Shown here: piece after piece, positions 1 to 22,747 of the stretch
Layout: each line of letters begins with the position of its first letter
How positions within the stretch are numbered: the stretch's first letter is position 1
Source: Agelas oroides
Taxonomy: Eukaryota > Porifera > Demospongiae > Agelasida > Agelasidae
DNA length: 64,000 nucleotides
Direction: 5' to 3'
Assembly (NCBI GenBank): GCA_949130485.1
Contig: OX422200.1
Span: 3,146,274-3,210,273, forward strand
The notes under the pieces: model-generated
The model's database searches: none
What the model was told of the DNA's origin: nothing
What the model saw: the letters and a program-made list of their open reading frames with translations, nothing else
Program-made: the position numbers and the translations under genes

Positions 1-251
1 ATCTAATGTTCAAGTTGTTAACTGCAGAAGGGCTGGTGAACACTTTTGCAGAGAATGTCAATGGGTGTCTGCTAAAACAGAATTGTTAAGCATACAATTA
101 GAAGTGCAAAACATATCCTTTATACAGTGTAGCCTGAAGTGAATGGAGGGACGGTCAGGTGAAGTGTCAGTTATATAGTGGTTGTCTGCTGCTGAAGGGT
201 GTCTACTAAGGTTCCACTGTATTTGTGGATCTTTCCCACACTAATTTACAG

Positions 252-335
252 GCACCACTGCCAATCATACTCCATGGAACTGCTGTGGCATCCTCCCCTG
301 ACTTGCACCAACATATTGTTAAGGATTATGATCCG
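252..335 (+). CDS. candidate internal exon of an unidentified gene (partial)
   Basis: An 84-base segment is framed by a plausible acceptor (TTTACAG) and a strong donor (GTATGT). It is open in phase 0 and reads APLPIILHGTAVASSP, then DLHQHIVKDYDP. Its hydrophobic-then-acidic composition looks more coding-like than its surroundings. I do not recognise the protein. I found no convincing partner exon downstream, so the gene would begin left of the window and end within a few kilobases, tail to tail with MFSD1. It could be chance; the case rests on the two splice signals and the open frame. Confidence 0.3.
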
Positions 336-1733
336 GTATGTAAAATATTAGTGGTCATTGTGTGTACCCTTCCTACATGCATGTAACCATGCCATTGTTG
401 TGTGTTTACGAAATTAATGTGAATAGCTAGTTGAGTAAAAGGTTCAACTCACTGACTGTGACAACAACTCTTTCTTTGGACATCCGGAACACTATTTTAG
501 GTCCTTAGTTGGGGTATCTGACAATAAGAGCGCATAAGGATGGGCACGAAGACCCTGACAATAACCCACTTCCCGTCCATTCTTATGCACACTTAGCGAC
601 AAGCACGTACTGTGTTGTTGATCTTGAGACAAAGGTTTGAGTGAGTTGTTGATCCCATAACAAGATCAAGTGATCAGTATTCAGGCACCACAAATAATCA
701 GGTGCTTGTATGCAGATTTTCACTGGTACAGAAATTTCACTGTGAGTTGCTTTAGCGAAGGAACAGGGAATATGAAGACACACTTCTTAGCCAATTATAG
801 CTCTTGAACTGTCAAATTGATCATATTTGCCACAAGAGAAAAGAGATGTTTGAGTACAACTTTTCGTGGTATATAACCAATTATTTATGTGGCTTAGTTC
901 TTTGCTTACATGTGTCTGAACACTGAACTCTAGTTCAAATGATCTTTGTGAGATATGCTACCCTATATATTAGATCCATACACGTGTGTATATAACTTTA
1001 GCTCAGGCCACTCCCAGATTTTATCTTGCAGCTGTTGAGGAAAATTGGGAGAAGGCCTGGGAACAAAGTTAGTGCATGTTATATACCAGAGCTTATCATT
1101 ACCTAGGCAACATATTGAAATCTCTCTTGTACAGTGGTCTATGAATAGTAGTTGTCTTTTTAAAATATGAGGTGAACAGTACATTTGCTTTACTACTTGC
1201 TTGTGCTCCATCACACTAGATCTATGGTCCGGACCCTCAATAATGCAACTGTCATCATCAGATACACGTGGCATTTGTACATGGAAAGTTGTGATGTGAA
1301 ATGTTCTACATGTATGTTGAATTCATGAAACCATCCTATTGCAACTCGTTTGGACCACTTCACCTCAGGTCCTGAATCTGTACCCTCCCTTTAGTTATTT
1401 TTATATCACTGTTGTGCAAATGTTTGAACTACCCACTGAACTGAAAACTGCCCACCATTGCATCAGCATGGCTAACATTTCCCCTTGATAGTGACTCGTA
1501 TTATAACTCCTTTTGAATCAATCTGCATGTTAGTTTGCTGTATCTCACTTTCAAAAAAACTGAAACTACCCTCCTATCACCAGTGCATGTAGCTCAATCA
1601 ACATTGCCCTTTGTCACATCAGGGCTTGTTTTATAATATTGTTCTTCAGCGCCTTTCATTTTTGTTACTTGTCATCTTCATTTTTCAGATCTGCAGTCCA
1701 ACTTAAGAACAGTCCACAGTCTTGTTCCCTATA
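336..1733. other. no recognised gene
   Basis: This AT-rich stretch holds only short open frames without splice-site support or family resemblance. It starts right after the candidate exon and ends at the first small inverted repeat. I see no RNA gene or array in it. Confidence 0.5.
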
Positions 1734-1791
1734 TAGTCTCATACCCAGACTACCCATTAAAGCCTTAGTGGGTGGTCTGGGTATGAGACTA
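1734..1791. mobile_element. short palindromic repeat (MITE-like)
   Basis: A 58-bp inverted repeat whose arms start TAGTCTCATACCCAGAC and match over about 23 bp with one mismatch, around a 12-base loop. I found no target duplication. The TAGTCT end resembles the elements at 20270 and 23334, so it may be a minimal relative of them. Confidence 0.55.
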
Positions 1792-1845
1792 ACTTCTTGT
1801 CTCTGCCCACAATGTCTGTATCTGGGAAGCCTGACAGTCTCCTAG

Positions 1846-2276
1846 TAATACATGTAGCCTCGTTCCCAGGCCGTTCCCGCCTCCAGTTTTTGATCGCTTG
1901 CAGTATAAAAACGGAGGGGAAGGCCTGGGAGAAAGAGTCACGTGCGTGACGTCAGATAGACATGAGGGTAGACGTGAGGGGGGCGGTGCCCGATCGTTGT
2001 AACTCACAAACTTTGCGTTGATCAGCCTCGAGTCTACCAAACAACGAGCTGTATTGACGCTGTCTTTCGAATGTTACAGTCTCAAGTTCTTGGACAAGAT
2101 ATTACAAGAAGGACCTCGAGATTCTTCGTCGGGCACCGCCCCCCTCATGTCTACCCTCATGTCTACCTGACGTCACGCACGTGACTCTTTCTCCCAGGCC
2201 TTCCCCTCCGTTTTTATACTGCAAGCGATCAAAAACTGGAGGCGGGAACGGCCTGGGAACGAGGCTATAATACATG
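1846..2276. mobile_element. fold-back MITE with 9-bp target duplication (family A)
   Basis: The element is 1855-2267. Its arms, 1855-1991 and 2131-2267, are nearly perfect 137-bp inverted repeats starting TAGCCTCGTTCCCAGGC. They flank a roughly 139-bp unique centre. The 9-mer TAATACATG lies directly on both sides (1846-1854, 2268-2276), as expected for a target-site duplication. Each arm holds an E-box CACGTG and a CRE TGACGTCA. There is no transposase, so it is non-autonomous. A 9-bp duplication with long terminal inverted repeats points to a Mutator-like superfamily; that assignment is inference. Confidence 0.88.
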
Positions 2277-2679
2277 GGTATCATGCGGTCAATTCCAAGT
2301 TCCAAGACATCTTAGCATGCAGGTATTGTGCATGTCCATGTATTCAGGATGTCCCAGAGTACCAGATGGTTCCTGAACAACCTTGTTAGTGGTATGACCT
2401 AGGACTCACCAGTATTGCCCAGAATGGAAGCTGCCTAGCAATTGTGCTGCAATTCGGAGTGTAACATTACCTCCCTCCCCCCCCCCCAACACCTTAGGAT
2501 GCAATTAACTCTTCCACATCATCCACTATCAAGAATAAAGCAGTCATGTGTACACAGCTGCATAAAGTGTGCAACTAAATATTGCTACTTGAAAAATCCT
2601 GCATTGGCTGCAAAGTTTCTAGTGAGAGGATTGAATGCCTGGATTGAGAGCTGTATGTGAACAGTGAAAAGAGTTTGTG

Positions 2680-3563
2680 TAAAAATGGGAAGGGTACACA
2701 ACGAGACGTAAGAAGGGTGCATGGGTGCGTATGAGGAGTGGGAAAGGGTACACATGAGATGTAAGAAGGGTGCATGGGTGCATATGAGGAGTGGGAAGGG
2801 TACACATGAGGTGTAAGAAGGGTGCATGTAAGGAGTGGGAAGGGTACACATGAGGAGTGGGAAGGGTGTATGTGAGGAGTGGGAAGGGTACACATGAGGT
2901 GTAAGAAGGGTGCATGTGAGGAGTGGGAAGGGTACACGAGATGTAAGAAGGGTGCATGGGTGCATATGAGGAGTGGGAAGGGTACACATGAGATGTAAGA
3001 AGGGTGCATGTGAGGAGTGGGAAGGGTACACATGAGGTGTAAGAAGGGTGCATGTGAGGAGTGGGAAGGGTGTATGTGAGGAGTGGGAAGGGTACACGAG
3101 GTGTAAGAAGGGTGTATGTGAGGAGTGGGAAGGGTACACATGAGGTGTAAGAAGGGTGCATGTGAGGAGTGGGAAGGGTACACATGAGGTGTAAGAAGGG
3201 TGCATGTGAGGAGTGGGAAGGGTACACATGAGGTGTAAGAAGGGTGCATGTGAGGAGTGGGAAGGATGCATGTGAGGAGTGGGAAGGATGCATGTGAGTA
3301 GTGAGAAGGATGCATGTGAGGAGTGGGAAGGATGCGTGTGAAGAGTGGGAAGGGTGCATGTGAGGAGTGGGAAGGATGCGTGTGAGGAGTGGGAAGGGTG
3401 CGTGTGAGGAGTAGGGAGGATGCGTGTGAGTAGTGAGAATGGTGCATATGAGTAGTGAGAAGGGTGCATGTGAGGAGTAGGGAGGGTGCATGTGAGGAGT
3501 AGGGAGGGTGCATATGAGTAGTGAGAAGGGAGCGGGAAGGGTGCGTATGAGTAATGAGAAGGG
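2680..3563. repeat. minisatellite, ~44-bp unit
   Basis: About 20 tandem units of purine-rich sequence with a 44-bp period (for example 3125 to 3169). It grades on the right into a 22-bp half-unit, GGGAAGGATGCATGTGAGGA. The complementary strand lacks stop codons in all three frames for 290-330 codons. Because 44 is not a multiple of 3, each frame reads the same low-complexity Ser/Pro/His/Leu text out of step, so these are not genes. Confidence 0.92.
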
Positions 3564-3607
3564 GTCACCACGTCATACACAGCCTATAATGCAAGGATAC
3601 CATGACA

Positions 3608-16108
<12,501 letters not shown>

Positions 16109-16317
16109 GCCAGGAAATCTCTGAGAAGTTCTTTGTATTCACTGCAGGACTACGCTTGTCAGCTGAACTCACTCCAGCGAGTGGTTTAGAGTCTGGCCTG
16201 GTTTGTCTCTCACCTCGCTTGGGCGTCTGGGAAATTCCCCCCGGATCAACCCCTGAATCGGTTAACTAACTAGCATGATCAACGGGGTGTGGCTTGCAAG
16301 CCAGATTTAATTTGCAC
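16109..16317. promoter_or_regulatory. bidirectional promoter interval, MFSD1 / CHST15-like 1
   Basis: Only 209 bases separate the MFSD1 ATG (minus, 16108) from the chosen sulfotransferase ATG (plus, 16318). The interval and the first MFSD1 exon are richer in GC than the flanking introns. No clear TATA box is visible for either gene. A shared promoter is inferred from the head-to-head layout. Confidence 0.6.
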
Positions 16318-18619
16318 ATGATGGGACTTATTCTCAAAAGGTGTTTCTGTGTCGTTGTGGCTGTTATTCTGGCACTGCAGCTGTTGCTAATTGTTCTGAG
16401 AGTGCCCCTTCATTTGATAACGTCGAGGCGAGGATTCGTTCTCGTTCATCACCATTTCTGGTCGACCACAGGCACAGAACAGTCAGTGCCTCTCTTCAGC
16501 CTGGAGGTGAGCAGTAACGTCAGCGGGAAGGACAGTAGACATTCAAGTGTTGTTCCTGAACAGATACGATTTCAGCTGAAAGACAACAGCAGCTATAACA
16601 AGGCTAGTCTTGCAAGCCAGACCCACTTCTTGCGAGACTATAACAAGACTAAATCAGCTACTGTTGCTCCCACTACTGCTACTTCTGCCAAGGTTGTGAT
16701 ACCACAGAGACAGCCGACTAGGGCACCAAGTCAACATGGATTTTTAAAACCTCATAAAAGTGTTGAAAGGAGACGTACACCATCATTAGTGACTCAAAGA
16801 CCACCAAGCAGAAGACCAATAAGGCAACCACATACAAGTAAGTATATTCAGGGTATATACATGTATAAGCACCCACCCGACTGAACTCGGGACATTATTC
16901 AGTGTATCATCATACTGAAAAGTTTGTCATCAGTAGAAACTACAGATGCATAATTACAAGAAGCAAGTTGATTTATGGGTGTCAGTGTTTACTATTAGTC
17001 CTGTTCTCAGGTCGACCGTGCAACCTTCACCAAAACTTGTCACTATTACTTTTTGTGCATTGCATGCATGTGCAAAATTTTGTGAGTTTGCAAACAGCTG
17101 TACTTACAGCACATTGAGAGCATTCTTTCTCACCATCCAAATGGTGGTGTGCAACCAAAAGCTCTGCTTACTGCCCATTTCATTTGTAAGCTAGAATACC
17201 ATGTTGTGAGCAGTACAAGCATGGCGGGGTGAGGTTCATCCTTGTCTACATAGTAAAAATCTTCATTATTTACTTGTTATTCTTGCAGCTGATGCCCATC
17301 CTGTTTTACTCCCACTCCCTCGCCCAGAGTTTGGATTCACCCCCTCTGCCATCAGACAGGACCTGGAGCACTGCAGCTTAAACATGGGTATGAGTGTTGA
17401 GACTTTGGACAATAACACTCTCACAAACATTAGCAACAAAGCTAGCATATTTCTTCGTGCTGTTAGATCAATTGTTCCAAGTAAATTTAGTGCCTACTAT
17501 AGGAGTCCATGTTGGGATGCTTATGTGGTGATTAGCCGATCATTTGAGGATGCCACACTGCACTTTCTAAAACCAGAGGGAAATCAGGAGCTTCCAAAGT
17601 GGTATGTGACCATGATGGCTCGTAACATGTTATATAGTGTTGGCCCCAGACCCAAAACATTCTTCTGCCTACCACATTTCTTTATTGCTGGGTTTCCTAA
17701 GAGTGGAACAACATCTCTTGATCATGCACTGCGTAGCCACCCACAAATTGCAGGACCACTCAGCAAAGAAATACATTGGTGGACTAGAGTACGCTATATT
17801 GGTGAACCCGATTACAATTCAGACTATGCGCGACTTGCGGTAATGAACTACTTGTTAAACTTTCGCAAGGCAAGTGACCAGATTGGCAAGCACACAAAGA
17901 ACATTACATATGATGGTAGCCAATCTACACTTTGGGACTCCAACTTTTTTGTACACCACCAGGACTACTGTGCCATGCCTGCTGTGCTGTCAAGAGTGCT
18001 GCCAAATGCAAAGTTCATAGTTCTCATGCGTAACCCAGTGACAAGGGTCTACTCCCACTACTTGTGGAGCTGCACGTATATGTTTGGGAATGGTAACAGT
18101 AAATGGCCTGATGGAATGAAACAAAATGTATCTGAATACTTCCACAAAGTGGTAGTTTCTAGTATTGGATTTTTCAACCAATGTTTACAGAATTCATCCG
18201 TATATGAGTGTACCAATATTATGAGATTCGAAGACTTTTATGGTTTTGGGAAAAGTCCCACAAATCACTGCGGTGATGTGGGGTTTCGGCTCTCCATAGG
18301 CCTATACTATGTCCACCTCTCCAAGTGGCTGCAGTTCTATCCAAAGGAGCAGTTCTTGTTTCTCAGAATGGAAGACATAAGTGCAGACCCTCATTCCTTG
18401 ATGACAAACATCACAGACTTCCTTCAAGTAACACCATTGTCAAAGGAATCAGCCAATAAGTTATTTGCAAAGAGGGCTAATGCTCAGACAGTTGTATTAA
18501 AAGACTCAGTATCATTTCAGATGCAAATCAGAACTAGAAAACTTCTGGAGGACTTTTACAGGCTGTATAATTCTTTGCTCGCAGAACTCATAGGTGATGA
18601 TAGATTTCTATGGAGATGA
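16318..18619 (+). CDS. CHST15-like N-acetylgalactosamine-4-sulfate 6-O-sulfotransferase, copy 1
   Basis: A Golgi type II membrane sulfotransferase predicted to move sulfate from PAPS to a glycosaminoglycan sugar. Two exons, 16318-16837 and 17289-18619 (GTAAGT...TTGCAG, phase 1), give 616 residues. The start is an ATG followed at once by a second ATG; a short cytosolic tail, then a membrane anchor at about residues 8-27, a Ser/Thr/Arg-rich stem to about 173, then the catalytic domain. The 5'-phosphosulfate loop is FPKSGTTSL (Lys311). The 3'-phosphate site is RNPVTRVYS (Arg421, Ser429). CHST15 hallmarks include HWWTR, STLWDSN and YYVHLSKWLQFYPKEQFLFL. The substrate is not provable from sequence. 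The nearest paralog is at 27751-29377. Confidence 0.87.
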
Positions 18620-19375
18620 TGTATGATTCAACTTGCACTATAATACAATCAGGTATGCGGGAGGGAGCATCATAGCAAGAGGGACGGACATGCTATAACT
18701 TAGGAGATTGGAATGAGAAATGGCCAGACATTAATTCCGGGTTGAGTTGATCTGTTGTGAGAATATGCTGGTATATAGCCTTGTTTCCAGGCTTTCCTGC
18801 TCTCAGCTTTTATTCCTTTCAGTATGCTAGTGAGGGAAGGCTGGGGGCATGTGAGCCTGGGAACAAGGCTATGTAGTAAGAATACACGTTACAGTATGGT
18901 TCTTTGAAATGTTTACTTAGTGCAGGTACAGGAAGTATAGCTCCTATATATAGCTCCTCAGTGGTGCTACCAGTCTGTCAATGACACTGATGGCTCAACC
19001 CCCCTGCATAGTTCTGAAACAACTTGGGGCATACGTGGAATGCATCCAATTTAGATACAAAATTGCATACATATCTAACTGCCAATACACTAGAGACTCA
19101 TCACTGGACTGCTTTTCTTCAATAACAACCACCCTACTAGATTCACCAAGATTTAGTCTTGGTTCTCCAATAACTACCACCCTACCAGATTCACCATCCG
19201 CAATATTTAATACTTAGTTATCTCCATGCAATAACTACCACCCTGATGGTAGTAGTTTGGAAATCGGTTCAAATTCATGCATGAACTCTGTGTAAAGTTT
19301 AGCCTCATTCGCAGCCTCCTCCCCAGCTTTTCAGTCATATATTATATGATGGAAAAGCTAGGAAGGAGTTAAACC
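18620..19375. other. intergenic spacer with two small inverted-repeat elements
   Basis: Contains a MITE-like unit at about 18776-18871 (TAGCCTTGTTTCCAGGC ... GGGAACAAGGCTA) and a second at about 19300-19372 with mirrored CCAGCTTTTCAGTCATAT / ATGATGGAAAAGCT. There is also a short repeated ACTACCACCCTA motif near 19120-19250. No gene is recognised. Confidence 0.5.
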
Positions 19376-20756
19376 TCGAGGCATGAGTCGACCAGTCAAC
19401 CAATTGGACCATCTGTCGACCAGTCGACCAATCCAACCATCAGTTGACCAGTCTAGCAATCGAATCATCAGTCGACCAGTCAACTAATCGAACCATCAGT
19501 CGACAAGTCCACCATTCGACCAATCGAATGATAAGTCGAACCACTTGAACAGTCGACCTGTCTACCAATCAAACCATCATTCAACCAGTTAACCAATCAA
19601 ACCATCAGTCAACCAGTCGACCATTCGACCAATCGAACCATCAGTCGATCAGTTGACCATTCGAACCATCAGTTGGCCAATCGACCAATCGAATCATCAG
19701 TCCACCAGTCCACAGGTCGACCAATCGAACCATCAGTCGACAAGTCCACCATTCGACCAATCGAATGATAAGTCGAACCACTTGAACAGTCGACCTGTCT
19801 ACCAATCAAACCATCATTCAACCAGTTAACCAATCAAACCATCAGTCAACCAGTCGACCATTCGACCAATCGAACCATCAGTCGATCAGTTGACCATTCG
19901 AACCATCAGTTGGCCAGTCGACCAATCGAATCATCAGTCCACCAGTCCACAGGTCGACCAATCGAATCATCAGTCGACCAGTTGACAAATCAAACCACCA
20001 GTCAAGCAGTCAAGCAGTCAAGCAGTCGACCACTCAACCAATTGAACAGTCGAATCAAACCATTAGTCCACCAGTCGACAAGACTTCCAATCGAACCAAC
20101 AGTCACCAGTCGACCAGTCAACCAATCAAACCATAAATCGACCAGTCGACCAATCGAACCACCAGTCGAGCAGTCGACCACTCTCAATCAAACCATAAGT
20201 CGACCAGTCGACCATTTGAACCATCAGTCGACCAATCAAACCATCAGTCGATGTCGATCAGTTGACCATTAGTCTATCAAGCTAGACCATCTCTCACCCT
20301 CCAGAAAAGTGAGAGAAAGGTACTTTTCTGGAGGGTGAGAGATGGTCTAGCTTGATAGACTAGTTGACCATCAGTCAAGCTGTCGAACAGTCGACCAATC
20401 GAACCATCAGATGACCAATCGCGCCATCAGTCACCGCCACCAATCGACCAATCAAGCCATTAGTCTACCAGTCAACAAGTCGACCAATCGAACCATCACT
20501 CGATCAGTTGACTAATCGAACCACCAGACAACCAATCGAGCATCAGTCGACCAGTCAACCAATTGAACCATTAGTCGAGAAGTCCACCATTCGACCAATT
20601 GAACCATTAGTCGACCAGTCAACCAATTGAACCATTAGTCCACCAGTCGACCAGTCGACCAATCGAACCATCAGTCGACCAATCAACCAATTGAACCATC
20701 AGTCGACCAATTGACTCATCAGTCGACCAGTTGACCAATCGAACCATCAGTTGAAC
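19376..20756. repeat. GTCGAC-rich satellite array
   Basis: About 1.4 kb of irregular tandem units built on CATCAGTCGACCAATCGAAC. A 237-bp higher-order duplication is visible: the block from 19501 recurs from 19738. A 93-bp MITE (20270-20362) has inserted into the array. Open frames in it are low-complexity Ser/Gln/Asn/Arg text without gene character. Confidence 0.9.
20261..20371. mobile_element. 93-bp palindromic MITE in the satellite (family B)
   Basis: Element 20270-20362: arms TAGTCTATCAAGCTAGACCA..., about 41 bp each, around a short loop. GTTGACCAT lies on both sides (20261-20269, 20363-20371). That 9-mer also occurs elsewhere in the array, so this duplication is weaker evidence than at 23334. 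The arms are shared with 23334-23583. Confidence 0.8.
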
Positions 20757-21330
20757 CTAGTTCTACGTGATATTACTTCCTTCTACTTGACTCTATATAC
20801 CATGACTTAACCCGATTCTACTCAACTGTATATAATAATATCCCACTCAACCAATGGTTTACCTACTCCTACTAGATTCTGGTTGACTCTACTTGACTAC
20901 ACCTCACACTATCATAGATAGAAAATAGAGGACTTTCCTTGACTGTACTTAACTTTACCATGACACTATCTGATTGCCTTTACTTGACTCCACTAAATTG
21001 GCACTACCAATTTATGCTTGTATCTACTGGAGTCTACTTGACTCAATTCCAATCTCTACCATGGTCCTCCCATGAAAATTCTACTGGCTGGACTGTTCAC
21101 CTCTAACCCACTCTACTGGACTCTATACCACCCATGACTCCGCACCTGGCCTATCCCTATCCCTATCCCTATCCCAGTCCCTGTCCCTCTAATTTTGTCC
21201 CTGTCCCTCTGTTTCTATCCCTGTCCTCCTGTTTCTGCCCCTATCCCTGTCCCTATAGTATGTCTCTTTCCCTCTGTCCCTGTCCTTCTGTCCCTGTCCT
21301 TCTGTCCCTCTGCCTGTGTTTAGGTGCAGC
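20757..21330. repeat. degenerate CTACTTGACT and CCCTRT repeats
   Basis: First a decayed TTCTACTTGACTC-type repeat (to about 21130), then pyrimidine-rich CCCTATCCCTGTCC units (21150-21312). Both are simple repeats between the sulfotransferase and the 3' end of HPS1. Confidence 0.75.
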
Positions 21331-21577
21331 AACAGAAACAAACATCACTATCGGGTAGAGTCCTGAAAATCCATGCATGCACTTCCATCAAGTTACTCTC
21401 ATACTCTGACAGACATGTGTCAGCGTGGTCTATAAGACTATGTATGTGTTTTTTGTAGCAATATTATTGATTCACGTCTGACAAAATGTCGGTTTCCAAT
21501 GGTGTCCACTATAGAGGGGTTCCACTGTATGTGTTTAAAAATAAAATAATATAACACTAAACACTTAATGGACTGGT

Positions 21578-22712
21578 TTAGTTGATGAGACTGAAGGGAG
21601 CAATGGCTTCTCTGGAGAGGGGCCAGAGCTGTTCTGCTAGGTTCTTGCATTGCGAGGAGGCCACCTTGATGGGTATATCAGACTGGTGAATGCAGTACAA
21701 CTCATACACATAGCCTTGGGAGTGCACATCACCCTGATACAAGTCCCTGCATACACACAGAGAGCAGAAGAACATCCAACCATTTAAAAACAATAAAATG
21801 GTACAGTCAAGGGCTTCTTATAGCTTTGGATGTCATTCAAGATCAGCATCACATGATAAGGAAGTTAACTTATATCTGTCTCAAACTTTGACCCTATAAT
21901 ATACGAGATGAGCCAAAAGTTGTAGGCAATCCTTTAGAGGAGGGCAAACAAAGTGACTGCACAAGTAGCTTCCCCAGCTTTTCGGTCACATCATCTATGT
22001 GACTGAAAAGCTGGGGATGACCTGGGAACGAGACTACAAGTACACTAACTGTATAGCTGGAAATGTTTGTAGTAATTATATCTGTGATTTACAGTAAGAG
22101 TAGTAGTTTTCGAATTTAAAGTTGGCGGTTTACTTACCACACAGTGCTTCTTCAGCAGCATGTAGAAGTGGCTGGTAGGCCCATGATTTAGCTGGACACT
22201 TTTCTGTATATACAAGGTGATCGATCTACTGCAGGCAGTTCTGAGTATTTTGGTGCCAAGCCACCCTTTTCAGAGAGACACACAACACTCTTGTTGGCTT
22301 CAAGAAGTGCTTCCAACATCAGTGAAGGCACAGACTAAGAGGAAGGCATGCTCAAGCATGGAGCAATGCAGTAGAGATTTCCAGTAGCCAACATTTAATA
22401 TGCATTATGGTGTTTGCAGATTTAAGGTTTGTGAACTTCCAACTGCAAACTGCAAAATTTAATTCCCTACAAACTTTTCCAGCTATACAGTAAGTCCAAT
22501 CTACCTGTAGAAATGAGATCCAATGACACCAGGATGAGAAGTCTCAGAGGCCCTCACATTAGTGGGAGCATAGAACCGAATAGGGGTCTGTTAGGAGAGA
22601 GGTGGACACAATCAATCAAGCATATGTATTGAAATTCACACATATACCCACACATGCACACATGCCCACACACTCATACACACACACATGTACACGCACA
22701 CATACACGCACA

Positions 22713-22747
<35 letters not shown>

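Noticed and set aside
2575..3580. Three overlapping minus-strand open frames of 290-331 codons
   Set aside because: They are the three frames of one 44-bp pyrimidine-rich minisatellite. The period is not a multiple of 3, no start or splice context exists, and the products are the same low-complexity text.
16294..16317. Earlier start of the first sulfotransferase at 16294
   Set aside because: That codon is TTG. The first in-frame ATG is 16318, directly before a second ATG and the membrane anchor.
19910..20272. 120-codon plus-strand frame rich in Ser, Gln and Asn
   Set aside because: It is the GTCGAC satellite read in one frame.
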